Below, in pieces: positions 6,095 through 14,511 of a stretch of 19,556 nucleotides of DNA; within the stretch, counting starts at the first letter, position 1; each line of letters opens with the position of its first letter. This DNA comes from CAZNLS01 sp964573895 (GTDB lineage: Bacteria; Acidobacteriota; Aminicenantia; UBA2199): positions 1-19,556 of the forward strand of contig CAZNLS010000046.1 of assembly GCA_964573895.1 (NCBI GenBank), read 5' to 3'. The translations under genes and the position numbers were made by a program. The notes beneath the pieces are model-generated. The model did no database searches and was not told the DNA's origin. It was given only the letters and a program-made list of their open reading frames with translations.

Positions 6095-8370
6095 TTAATC
6101 CAATAAACCCTTTCTTTTCAGCATTGGTTCTATTTTAGGTTCTGCACCCCTGAATTTTTTATAGAGACGCATCTGCTCCTCGGTTCCACCCATCTCAAGT
6201 ATATTTTTCCTGAAAGAATTCGAGATTTTTTTATTAAAAATCCCGTTTTCTTTGAAATAGGAAAATGCGTCGGCATCGAGTACTTCTGCCCAGACGTAAC
6301 TGTAATAACCGGCAGCATATCCTCCTATTATATGATTGAAATAGGTTGTTCTGTATCTGACAACTATCTCGGGTATCAATCCTATTTTCTTAAGGGATTC
6401 CTTTTCAAATTTGTTTACATCGATATTTTTTACATCAGTTAAAGTATGCCAGTCCATATCGAGAAATGCTGCAGCAAGATATTCGACAGTTGCAAATCCC
6501 TGGTTGAAATTCGAGCTTTGTTTAATTTTCTTTATAAGTTCCAAGGGGATGACTTTTCCTGTCTTATAATGGTGTGCATATATTTTTAAAACTTCCGGTT
6601 CCAATGCCCAGTTTTCATTGATCTGAGAAGGCAATTCAACGAAATCTCTTGCAACTTCAGTACCGGATAAGGTCCTGTATGTGGTGTTTGCAAGAAGTCC
6701 ATGGAGAGCATGACCGAATTCATGGAACATTGTTAAAACTTCGTCAAAACTGAGAAGAGCCGGTTTTGTTGAAGTTGGTCTCGAGAAGTTTCCGACGTTA
6801 CAAATAATTGGAATAACTCTTTTTCCCCCAATCTTCCTTTCCTTTCTGTAGGCGTTCATCCAGGCTCCGCCTCTCTTGCCCGGCCTGGGGAAATAGTCGG
6901 TATAGAGGATACCAAGGTCCCTGCCATCCGAATTTTTAACCTGGTAAACCTTAACTTCCGGATTGTAAACGGGAATATTTTTCCTTTCTATAAACTTTAA
7001 TCCGTACAATCTTGAAGCGGTATAAAAAACGCCTTTTCTAACATTTTCCAGTTCAAAATAGGGGCGTAATTGTGATTCATCAAGATCATATTTTTCTTTT
7101 CTTAACTTTTCACTATAGTACCACCAGTCCCAGGGTTTGAGTTTGAATTTACCGCCTTGTGAATCGATCATTTTTTGAAGATCTGCAGCCTCTTTCTTTG
7201 CAACTTTTAGTGCCGGTTTCCATACTTTATTAAGTAGTTCAAATACTTTTTCAGGAGTTTTTGCCATGGTGTCGGAAAGAATATAATCTGCGGGAGTTTC
7301 ATATCCGAGAAGTTTCGCTTTTTTAATACGAAGTGAAATGATCTCTTTTATAGTTTTTTTATTGTCCAGTTTGTCATTGTGATCGCCTTTCATGATATAT
7401 GCTTTAAACATCTTTTCCCTCAGGTTGCGCTTCTTCGAATACTGGAGAAAGGGAATAAGACTAGGTTTATGAATGGTGAAAACCCAGCTGTTTTTAAGAC
7501 CCTCTTTCTTTGCAGCCAGTGTTGCTGCTTCAATAACCGCAGCAGGAAGGCCGTCCAGGTCATCTTTTTTCTTCAGCACCAGTTTAAACCGGTTATTTTC
7601 CGCAAGGACATTATCTCCAAATTTGAGTCCGAGCAGACCCAGCTTTTTATTGATTTCCCTGAGAACTGANNNNNNNNNNNNNNNNNNNNNNNNNNNNNNN
7701 NNNNNNNNNNNNNNNNNNNNNNNNNNNNNNNNNNNNNNNNNNNNNNNNNNNNNNNNNNNNNNNNNNNNNCTCCAAATTTGAGTCCGAGCAGACCCAGCTT
7801 TTTATTGATTTCCCTGAGAACTGACTTGTTTTTTTCATCCAGGTTGGCACCATTCCTGGCAAACTGCTTATAGAAGTGTTTAAGAAGCATCTGCTGTTCA
7901 CGATTAAGTTTAAGAGAAGATTTGGAGTCATAGAGTTTTTTTATTCTGGCAAAAAGATTTTTATTTAAAAGGATGTCATCGGCATGTTTAGACAGGAGAG
8001 GGGAGACATCCTTTGCAATTTTCTGCATCTCTTTATTTGTTTCTGCAGACAACAGGTTAAAAAACACATTTTCTGTTTTTGTCAGTAATTCACCGGATTC
8101 ATCAAGTGCTTCAATCGTATTCTTAAAAGTCGGATTTTTTGGGTTATTGGCAATTTTTTCGATCTCTTTTTTCTGCTCGGCAATTCCTTTTTTAAAAGCC
8201 GGCAGATAGTGGCTGATCTTTATTTTGCTGAAATCAGGTGTTCCGAATGGTGTTAAATATTTTGAATAAAATGGATTTGTCATGTTATTTTTTACTCCGT
8301 CATTTGTAAATATTATTAAAGTTGAAATCAAAAAGAAAATTGTTACGAATAAAATTGTTTTTTGTTTCAT
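6095..8370 (-). CDS. Peptidase family M3 (Dcp-like), interrupted only by an assembly gap
   Basis: As given, the gene is broken into 7573-8370 and 6095-7579 by 100 Ns (7670-7769). The 55 bases on each side of the Ns are identical. Joining 8370-7825 to 7669-6095 gives 2121 bases, one open frame of 706 residues, a usual length for oligopeptidase A/Dcp enzymes, with family-like sequence across the join (LKFGDNVLAENNRFKLVL). Zinc site in joined numbering: H498-E499-H502 (FHEFGHALHG) and E527 in FVELPSQ. A hydrophobic N-terminus (about residues 6-22 after K2, K4) suggests a signal peptide or membrane anchor, so the enzyme may act outside the cytosol on short peptides. The ribosome site is AGGAGAAG and there is a candidate promoter at 8400-8428. 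Almost certainly intact in the genome. Confidence 0.92.
7615..7669. repeat. Left copy of 55-base duplicate at contig end (assembly artefact)
   Basis: These 55 bases are identical to 7770-7824 and lie directly against the N run. They encode the same peptide piece of the M3 peptidase (SVLREINKKLGLLGLKFG). Two contigs ending in the same k-mer, not merged, explain this better than a biological repeat. Confidence 0.93.
7670..7769. other. Assembly gap (100 Ns)
   Basis: Exactly 100 Ns, a placeholder length. Because the flanks are identical over 55 bases and collapsing them restores the reading frame, the true gap is probably a negative one (an overlap) with no missing bases. Confidence 0.97.
7770..7824. 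repeat. Right copy of 55-base duplicate at contig end (assembly artefact)
   Basis: The second copy of 7615-7669, starting on the first base after the Ns. Outside the 55 bases the two flanks diverge at once (ttat at 7611-7614 on the left, cttg from 7825 on the right), as expected for overlapping contig ends. Confidence 0.93.
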
Positions 8371-8399
8371 TTTTCTTCTCCTGAATTGTTAATATTTTG

Positions 8400-8428
8400 A
8401 TAATATAACAAAGTTTTCCTGAATGCAA
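8400..8428 (-). promoter_or_regulatory. Candidate promoter for the M3 peptidase
   Basis: TTGCAT (8423-8428) and TATTAT (8400-8405) lie 17 bases apart on the minus strand, in the 75-base gap behind the glycosyltransferase gene. The start would be near 8393, about 23 bases before the ATG, leaving room for the AGGAGAAG ribosome site. The -35 box is weak. Confidence 0.42.
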
Positions 8429-8445
8429 TATTTCTCAATCTTATT

Positions 8446-9525
8446 TTAAGACTCAAAAAAAGCCAGATACTCAGAAGCAACTTTTTCCCACGAGAATTTG
8501 TCTCTGACAGAAATGAAATTTTTCATGATAGCCGATCTTTTTTCAGGTTTTTCAATCAGGATCTCCCTGATTTTTCGGGCTAGCAGTTCAGGATCTGTAT
8601 TATCAATGAATATCGCTATGTCAGAGAATATTTCAGATAATGATGTTTTATCTAAAAGCAGAGGTGTGCAGCCGCACATTAATGCCTCAAGGGGAGGAAA
8701 ACCGAATCCTTCATACTCTGAAAGGTATACGAACAGATCCAGGGAAGAGTAGAATAGATTAAGATTATTCTCAGGTAATCTTCTGAAATGAGTTATACCA
8801 TCATTTTTTAGAAGTGGAAAAATTCGTCTGTCATGAATCTCTCCGGCAATAATAAGTTTGATATCATAGTTTTCTCTCAGGATTGAAATAGCTTTGATAA
8901 GTGAAGGAATGTTTCTTCTTTTAAACATCGTTCCGAGGAAACCTACAATAAGGCTGTTATCACTGATCCCCAGGCTTTTTTTGAATGCGGCAGAGTTTTT
9001 CTCAGATTCTTTTTTAAAACTGCTTTCTATCCCTGAAGGGATTGCGGCTATTTTGTCCGGATTTACTCTATAATATTTTAATGTTTCCTTTTTTGAATAT
9101 TCGGAGACGGTAAAGATCTTTTCACATTTTTTCAGGCTTATTCCGGTTTTTATGTTTCTTGAGAATCTCTCCTTTATGGAAAAATCTTTCGGTACACCCT
9201 TCCATGAGACATCATGAATGGTCATCACAGACCTTCCGTTGTATAAAAGAGGAATTGAGTGATTGGGAGAGAAGAAAATATCCGGTCTCTCTTTTTTCAG
9301 ATAACCTGAAAGAGAGGAATTCTGCCATTTGGAATGAGAGCCGGAAAACGGGATTGATTTGATTTTTAAATTATCTTTAACAAATTCATCCTCAGGATCT
9401 CTTTTTATTAATTCATAGCTGTTTTTATCATCGATTTTAAGAAGTGCCGAGAGAAGATTTTTTAAATATCTCCCCACACCGGTGAAATTTCCGTCCAGTT
9501 CAAATCCGTCTATTGCAATTCTCAT
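8446..9525 (-). CDS. Glycosyltransferase, GT4 family
   Basis: A 359-residue protein when started at the ATG at 9525, which gives the canonical opening MRIAIDGFELDGNFTGVGRY. A longer frame to 9567 exists but adds 14 residues of another gene's coding sequence, so I reject it. The stop of the upstream glycosyltransferase and this ATG overlap as ATGA. The acceptor-side domain has the GVGRY loop and SVMTIHDVSWKG; the donor domain begins with IVGFLGTMFKRRNI and carries the EX7E motif E272-E280 in EGFGFPPLE. This matches WbaZ/MtfB-type mannosyl- or glucosyltransferases of envelope polysaccharide synthesis. No membrane span is visible, so it is cytosolic or peripheral. Sugar specificity is unknown. 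Confidence 0.9.
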   Translation of the reverse strand: MRIAIDGFELDGNFTGVGRYLKNLLSALLKIDDKNSYELIKRDPEDEFVKDNLKIKSIPFSGSHSKWQNSSLSGYLKKERPDIFFSPNHSIPLLYNGRSVMTIHDVSWKGVPKDFSIKERFSRNIKTGISLKKCEKIFTVSEYSKKETLKYYRVNPDKIAAIPSGIESSFKKESEKNSAAFKKSLGISDNSLIVGFLGTMFKRRNIPSLIKAISILRENYDIKLIIAGEIHDRRIFPLLKNDGITHFRRLPENNLNLFYSSLDLFVYLSEYEGFGFPPLEALMCGCTPLLLDKTSLSEIFSDIAIFIDNTDPELLARKIREILIEKPEKRSAIMKNFISVRDKFSWEKVASEYLAFFES

Positions 9526-10631
9526 CCTGCAATTTCCCCGTAAAATGAAAGCGTCTCCCGGGCACACTTTTCCCAGCTGAATTTCTTAGACAGTTTGACT
9601 CCCATCTGACACTTTTTTTTATAGAGACTGCTGTTACTATCCAATTTTAAAATCGCCTCACATAGTTCTTCCGGAGATTCCTTCGAAAAGTATAGGGGAT
9701 AATCGGAGTAGAGTTCATGGAAAACGGGAATATCGGAGGTTATTGATGGTTTTTGGCATTCAGCTGCTTCGAGAACAGGTATTCCGAATCCTTCGTAAAG
9801 AGATGGAAATATAAATGCAAAGCAGTTTTCATAAAGGTATTTCAGCTCTTCCCTCTTCAGATATCCTGTTATGATAATACTATTTTCCAGCTTTAGAACA
9901 GAAATGAGTCTCAGGAGATGTGATGAACTTGAATTCAAAGCACCTGCCAGAATCAGCTTCAAATCCTTTATCTTATTTCTGAGAAGAGAAAATGCTTTAA
10001 TGAGTGTTGAAATATTCTTTCTCGGTTCAAGAGTTCCCGTGAAAAGCAGAAATTTTTCCGGAATTACAAATTTTGGTTTGATACTATTTACACTCTTTAA
10101 ATCGGAACCGTGATATATAACCTTTATCTTATTCCCAATCTCACTACCAAAATGTTTCAGAATTCTCTCCTTTGTAAATTGGGAAACTGAAATTATCCCG
10201 TCACTTTTTTGTAGTGAACGCCGGATACCTTTTGAAAAATAGAGCTGAGCCTCTCTTGTAGTTAATGAAGGATTGTCAATAAATGCGAGGTCGTGAACAG
10301 TTATAATTGTTTTTCTTCCTCCCGGAATGATCAGGGGATTTGGTGAATGTACCAGATCCGGTTTTTCTTTGAAAAAAAGTCCCAATGAGGGGAATGATAG
10401 GTTAAACCAGAGGAAGTTCAGAATTTTAACAGGAATTTTTAAATCTTTTATTTTAATATCATTAAAGTGAGGCAATTTATCTCTTTTTAAACGCTCTTTA
10501 AATGATGACGAAAATAGTAGATACCGATTTTTCTTGTCGATTTCAGCGAGTGAAAACAGAAGATTTTTCAGATATATCCCAACGCCCGTTTCTCTGCTTA
10601 GGAATGAACGAATGTCTACAGCTATCTTCAT
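9522..10631 (-). CDS. Glycosyltransferase, GT4 family
   Basis: A 369-residue protein, a paralogue of the gene at 8446-9525 with the same layout: MKIAVDIRSFLSRETGVGIY at the N-terminus, TIITVHDLAFID near 108-119, FLLFTGTLEPRKN at the start of the donor domain, and EX7E E280-E288 in EGFGIPVLE. It is first in a two-gene unit, translationally coupled by ATGA to the next enzyme. No clear Shine-Dalgarno site precedes the ATG. A weak promoter candidate (10659-10687) faces the divergent PilZ gene. The pair may add successive sugars to one glycan, but no polymerase, flippase or other surface-polysaccharide gene is present in the window to confirm which. Confidence 0.9.
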   Translation of the reverse strand: MKIAVDIRSFLSRETGVGIYLKNLLFSLAEIDKKNRYLLFSSSFKERLKRDKLPHFNDIKIKDLKIPVKILNFLWFNLSFPSLGLFFKEKPDLVHSPNPLIIPGGRKTIITVHDLAFIDNPSLTTREAQLYFSKGIRRSLQKSDGIISVSQFTKERILKHFGSEIGNKIKVIYHGSDLKSVNSIKPKFVIPEKFLLFTGTLEPRKNISTLIKAFSLLRNKIKDLKLILAGALNSSSSHLLRLISVLKLENSIIITGYLKREELKYLYENCFAFIFPSLYEGFGIPVLEAAECQKPSITSDIPVFHELYSDYPLYFSKESPEELCEAILKLDSNSSLYKKKCQMGVKLSKKFSWEKCARETLSFYGEIAG

Positions 10632-10658
10632 TTCTGAATGATAGCAGATGAAGGGGGG

Positions 10659-10687
10659 ATTTAAAAGATGGAAGTATTGAATTTCAA
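10659..10687 (-). promoter_or_regulatory. Candidate promoter for the two-glycosyltransferase unit
   Basis: TTGAAA (10682-10687) and TTAAAT (10659-10664), spaced by 17 bases on the minus strand. Its -35 box shares the odd-centred inverted sequence TTGAATTTCAA (10677-10687) with the -35 box of the opposing PilZ promoter. Confidence 0.35.
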
Positions 10688-10704
10688 TTACTAAACGTTA
10701 TAAA
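10677..10704 (+). promoter_or_regulatory. Candidate promoter for the PilZ gene
   Basis: TTGAAT (10677-10682) and TATAAA (10699-10704) spaced by 16 bases. Transcription would start near 10711, giving a leader of about 26 bases with GGAGGAG (10725-10731) as a strong ribosome site, five bases before the ATG at 10737. Confidence 0.5.
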
Positions 10705-10736
10705 ATATATTCATAAGTCAAACCGGAGGAGTAGAT

Positions 10737-11075
10737 ATGGAATCTGGGAAAAGTGATACGGAAAGGCGTAAATATCGAAGAATTAAAAAGAGGTCAATTC
10801 TCAAAGTCAATGACAAGATTGCCCTGCTTGAAGATATTTCAGAGCAGGGAATGCTTATATCAGTACTGGAAATACCAAGATCACCGGAAATAAAAATATC
10901 TGCGAAATTAATGAAGAGAAGTTTTATACTCACGGGATATATAAAGTGGAGATCTATGCTGGATGATTTTTCCGGTCTCTATTCAATCGGTGTGGAACTT
11001 GACGATCCCACCGGGGAATTCCGGAAAATGGTAAAAAAGTTTATAAATGAAAAGCAGGTTAACAATGGCTTATGA
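10737..11075 (+). CDS. Single-domain PilZ protein (c-di-GMP receptor)
   Basis: A 112-residue protein, the only complete plus-strand gene here. Both halves of the cyclic-di-GMP site are present: the RxxxR element in ERRKYRRIKK (R10/R11 to R14/R15) and D33-x-S35-x-x-G38 in EDISEQGM. The remainder forms the expected beta-barrel ending SIGVELDDP and a short C-terminal helix (EFRKMVKKFINE). Stand-alone PilZ proteins bind c-di-GMP and act on partners controlling motility, polysaccharide secretion or glycosyltransferases. It is divergent from a glycosyltransferase pair, which hints at, but does not prove, a link. Its stop codon TGA ends at 11075, directly against the convergent symporter gene's stop. 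Confidence 0.9.
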   Translation: MESGKSDTERRKYRRIKKRSILKVNDKIALLEDISEQGMLISVLEIPRSPEIKISAKLMKRSFILTGYIKWRSMLDDFSGLYSIGVELDDPTGEFRKMVKKFINEKQVNNGL

Positions 11076-11096
11076 TCAGGCTTTTTTTTGCCTGAT
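11075..11096. terminator. Hairpin at convergent gene ends, possible two-way terminator
   Basis: ATCAGGC (11075-11081) pairs with GCCTGAT (11090-11096) around a loop of eight T (plus strand) or eight A (minus strand). It lies within the last codons of the symporter gene and against the PilZ stop, at the only convergent junction in the window. Neither side has a T-run after the stem, so termination is plausible but not canonical. Confidence 0.35.
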
Positions 11097-12854
11097 AACA
11101 AGTAATAATGAGCTCATAAGAAAAATACCACCTGATGCCAGAGCCTCAATGATCTTTTGCTCAACGGCAAAACCAACTAAAAAGAGAAAGGAGTAGACTG
11201 CAACTGTTCCGGAAAAAATATTCAATAGTTTTGCCGGAAAATCTCCTTTATATAAACCGATATTTTTTTTATCTCTTATCTCATCCGGAATTCTCTTAAT
11301 AAATCCTTTCCATCCCGGTCCGTATGGCCTGATCAACAGATAAAAATCCTGAAGTTTTTTATGATCTGCAGGTTTTGAAAGAAGTGATACGGCAACCCAT
11401 ACAATTGTCGTCAATGTAATTCCGGTTAAAAGTTTCTGCCAGTTTGTAAATTCCCCAAGACCTGTTAATTTATGAAAGAACTCAAAATAGATTGCAACAC
11501 CTAAAGATACAAACATTGCAAATATTTCGCTTAATGCATTGATCCTCCACCAGAACCAACGGAGTAGAAAAATCAGACCGGTCCCGGCCCCGATCTGAAG
11601 AATTATATTAAAAGCCTGGAGGGCATTTTGCAGGAAAAGAGCGACTGTACCCATTGTCATCATTAAAATAACAGTTGAGATCCGACCGACCCTGACCTGG
11701 AGTTTTTCCGATGCATTTTTGTGTATGAATCTTTTATAAAGATCGTTAACCAGATATGATGATCCCCAGTTGAGGTGAGTTGAAATAGTTGACATATAGG
11801 CAGCGAGGAGAGAAGTAAGGACAAGTCCCAGAATGCCCGGGGGAAGAAATGTGATCATTGCAGGATATGCAATATCATTTTTCAGTATTGAGGGGGCAAT
11901 ATGGGGGAATGCCCTTGAAAGAGATGCAAGATCGGGAAAAATAACAAGAGAAGCGAGAGCTGTCAGGATCCACGGCCAGGGCCTGACAGCATAATGGGTT
12001 ATATTAAAAAGCAGTGTGGCATTCAGAGCATGTTTTTCATTTTTTGCAGCAAACATCCGCTGGGCAATATATCCGCCTCCGCCCGGTTCGGATCCCGGGT
12101 ACCAGACCGACCACCACTGGACTGCAAGTGGAATTATGAAAACTGCCAGCAAGTTAGCGGTATCACTGAAATCCGGCAGAAGACTCAGCTTTGATATGAC
12201 ATTCTCGTTAGTTAAAACCTTATTGAATCCCCCGGCCTTTTCGACAGAATAGAACATGAGGTAGAATGATCCGAACATTGCAAGGAAGAATTGGAAAAAA
12301 TCTGTGAGCAGAACGCCTCTCAGGCCTCCTAAAGAACTATACAGTAATATTATGATTCCGGAAAACAGAATTGTTTCAACCGGCGTAAGCCCTAACAGGA
12401 TATTGCCGATTTTTATTGCAGCCAGTGTTACTGTTGCCATAATTATCACATTGAAAATGAATCCCAGGTAAAAAGCCCTGAAGCCTCTTAAAAATGCCGC
12501 ACTTTTTCCCGAGTACCTTAATTCATAAAACTCCATGTCAGTAAGGACTCCCGATCTCTTCCAGAGGCGTGCATATATATATACCGTTACCATTCCTGTC
12601 AGAAGAAATGCAAACCAGAGCCAGTTTCCCGAGACACCTTTTGTCCTGACAATATCAGTCACAAGATTTGGAGTGTCTGTTGAAAATGTTGTTGCAACCA
12701 TTGAGATCCCGAGAAGCCACCAGGGCATATTTCTTCCTCCTGCAAAGTATTCACCTGGGTTCTTTCCGGATCTTTTCATGACAATAAGACCTATCAACAG
12801 GGAAAGCAGAAGAAATGAAATAATTATAGACCAGTCCAGAAAGGTAAGGATCAT
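11076..12854 (-). CDS. Sodium:solute symporter (SSS family)
   Basis: A 592-residue polytopic inner-membrane protein, about 13-15 hydrophobic spans. Typical family features are the first span ending in a short loop with GEYFAGGRNMPWWLLGISM, the following SMVATTFSTDTP (51-62) where sodium and substrate contacts lie in known members, and later WSVWYPGSEPGGGGYIAQRM, a signature of a subgroup seen in several bacterial phyla. Substrates in the family include sugars, amino acids, nucleosides and vitamins; none can be assigned. It is the last gene of the leftward operon, 10 bases after the ABC permease. The ribosome site AGAGGTG overlaps the preceding stop codon. Confidence 0.92.
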   Translation of the reverse strand: MILTFLDWSIIISFLLLSLLIGLIVMKRSGKNPGEYFAGGRNMPWWLLGISMVATTFSTDTPNLVTDIVRTKGVSGNWLWFAFLLTGMVTVYIYARLWKRSGVLTDMEFYELRYSGKSAAFLRGFRAFYLGFIFNVIIMATVTLAAIKIGNILLGLTPVETILFSGIIILLYSSLGGLRGVLLTDFFQFFLAMFGSFYLMFYSVEKAGGFNKVLTNENVISKLSLLPDFSDTANLLAVFIIPLAVQWWSVWYPGSEPGGGGYIAQRMFAAKNEKHALNATLLFNITHYAVRPWPWILTALASLVIFPDLASLSRAFPHIAPSILKNDIAYPAMITFLPPGILGLVLTSLLAAYMSTISTHLNWGSSYLVNDLYKRFIHKNASEKLQVRVGRISTVILMMTMGTVALFLQNALQAFNIILQIGAGTGLIFLLRWFWWRINALSEIFAMFVSLGVAIYFEFFHKLTGLGEFTNWQKLLTGITLTTIVWVAVSLLSKPADHKKLQDFYLLIRPYGPGWKGFIKRIPDEIRDKKNIGLYKGDFPAKLLNIFSGTVAVYSFLFLVGFAVEQKIIEALASGGIFLMSSLLLVIRQKKA

Positions 12855-12864
12855 TTGTTCACCT

Positions 12865-14511
12865 CTATTGGAACTCTTTTTCCGACCAGAGTTTTTCGGA
12901 TTTTTTTAAAAAGAGAATGATCAGCGAAATGTTTATCAGATAAAATAGTAATATCCAGAGGAAAATTTCGTAAATCGGAACGGGCCTTCTTGTAAGTTTT
13001 GAAAAATAGTAAATGAACAGCGGCCTGATCATGTATAAAACTGTAATGACAACATATGCAAGGCTCCAAAGCATAAGTGCAATTCCATTACTCGAAATTA
13101 TAAGGTGCTGTGGTGTTGTAAACCTGCTGCTTCTGACCCTTAATCCGAACCAGATAGCAAGTACCGTTAAAAATGTGACTACCGGAAAAAGATATAATAT
13201 TCCGCTTATTCTTGTGGTACTATCCAATCCAAGCGTGACTTCACCAGTAAAGAAGAGTGCCAGAGACAGAATCATCATCGGGATCAAATTAAAAAGAAAT
13301 TTCAATTTGAGTACTTTTGTTCTATTGAAAGGAGAAGCCATTATATGGACAATTCCCGGATTCTCCATCGGAATTGATGTGAATGTAAATCTGGAATTCA
13401 GCCCGGCAACGATAAATGCCGCCATGCCTATATTGAGATATGCGATTATATTTTTCACGGCAGGAGAGGGGGCGGGGATTGCTTTCATATTAATAATAAA
13501 CACTACGGTAATTGCGGCAATAACCAGGAGTTGCGACCACTGCTCTGGTGTCCTTATGAATGTAATCACCTCCTTTTTATACAACATCCGCATATCGTTT
13601 CGAATTACATTTTTTGAAAGGCCCGAATCCGTTGAGATTCTGGAACCTCTGCTTACCTTATCAAAAATGTTGAAATAAAATTTCTTCCCGAACAGGATGA
13701 GGAATATTGAGAGAAAAGATAGCGAACCAAGCAGCAGCATGAAATTTTTTATAAAATATTTGAATTCGGAAGAAGCTAAAGCTTTTAGCGATTCGGAGAG
13801 CCACCGGAAAGGGAAAAAGTTGAAAACAGGAGTGGAGAATCCTTTTATGAACTCCATAACATTATCCAGTATCTGGGGATTTCCGAATTTTTCAGGCTGC
13901 AGCATTCTGAATAGGATCACTGCTGCCGAGATGAGCAAAATTGAAATAACCGAAAGAACCGGCTGAAGCCTTCTGACGGAAATAAACAACGGGATTATAA
14001 ATCCTATTATTATCCCGCATAAAACACCTATAATTAAAAAGAGCAGCAATACTGATAATGCTGCGGCAATTTTTGGAAGGGATGGGGAAAAATAGTAGAG
14101 ATATCCGAATAAGACAGGAATTGTAAAAAAAAGGACCATGAGGGAACTGTTAAATGATACCTCGAAACTCTTCCAGACAAATATTTTGATTTGAGATAAT
14201 GGTGAAGTAAACAGCAGTTTCAGGTCGCGGGACAAAAAAAATATGTTTAATGTGGAGATCATTGAAGAGAGGATCAGCATCATGAACATCGTAAGGAAGA
14301 ACATTGTCAGCAGCTGCCCGGTAAGAAACAGCCTGAGTTGAGGAGTGAAATCCTTTTGAGAATATATATAGCCAAAAACTTTAAATGATACAAAACCAAG
14401 CAGAAGGAGCATGGAAATCCCAAATAAAAAAACAAAAAGGTATTTTTTCCCGGAACTTTCCGCAATACTATTCTTAATCCCTTTTAATCTATATGCTGCC
14501 AGATTTTTCAT
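12865..14511 (-). CDS. ABC exporter permease, large two-half type
   Basis: A 548-residue membrane protein with about twelve hydrophobic segments in two groups of six, separated by a charged region near residues 285-325 (SRGSRISTDSGLSKN, then MLYKKEVITFIRTPEQW). The second-half motif KEVITFIRTPEQWSQLL resembles ABC-2 type exporter permeases, in which one long chain supplies both halves of the pore. The first 23 bases of the gene overlap the end of the ATPase gene, so the two are translated together as one transporter. The substrate is unknown; related systems export lipids, peptides or polysaccharide precursors or confer peptide resistance. Confidence 0.85.
   Translation of the reverse strand: MKNLAAYRLKGIKNSIAESSGKKYLFVFLFGISMLLLLGFVSFKVFGYIYSQKDFTPQLRLFLTGQLLTMFFLTMFMMLILSSMISTLNIFFLSRDLKLLFTSPLSQIKIFVWKSFEVSFNSSLMVLFFTIPVLFGYLYYFSPSLPKIAAALSVLLLFLIIGVLCGIIIGFIIPLFISVRRLQPVLSVISILLISAAVILFRMLQPEKFGNPQILDNVMEFIKGFSTPVFNFFPFRWLSESLKALASSEFKYFIKNFMLLLGSLSFLSIFLILFGKKFYFNIFDKVSRGSRISTDSGLSKNVIRNDMRMLYKKEVITFIRTPEQWSQLLVIAAITVVFIINMKAIPAPSPAVKNIIAYLNIGMAAFIVAGLNSRFTFTSIPMENPGIVHIMASPFNRTKVLKLKFLFNLIPMMILSLALFFTGEVTLGLDSTTRISGILYLFPVVTFLTVLAIWFGLRVRSSRFTTPQHLIISSNGIALMLWSLAYVVITVLYMIRPLFIYYFSKLTRRPVPIYEIFLWILLFYLINISLIILFLKKSEKLWSEKEFQ

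Noticed and set aside
7615..7824. A biological 55-base direct repeat or target duplication of a mobile element
   Set aside because: The copies abut the Ns exactly and collapsing them restores the gene frame, which a genuine insertion would not require.
7473..7931. Open frames on both strands that run through the N block
   Set aside because: They exist only because Ns do not encode stops; the true sequence is the collapsed overlap within the M3 peptidase.
9526..9567. A 14-residue N-terminal extension of the glycosyltransferase at 8446
   Set aside because: It lies inside the coding sequence of the upstream glycosyltransferase; the family start MRIAIDG and the ATGA overlap fit the ATG at 9525.
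13013..13678. A 221-codon plus-strand frame opposite the ABC permease
   Set aside because: It mirrors the hydrophobic codons of the permease on the other strand, has no recognisable family or ribosome site, and the permease is clearly the real gene.
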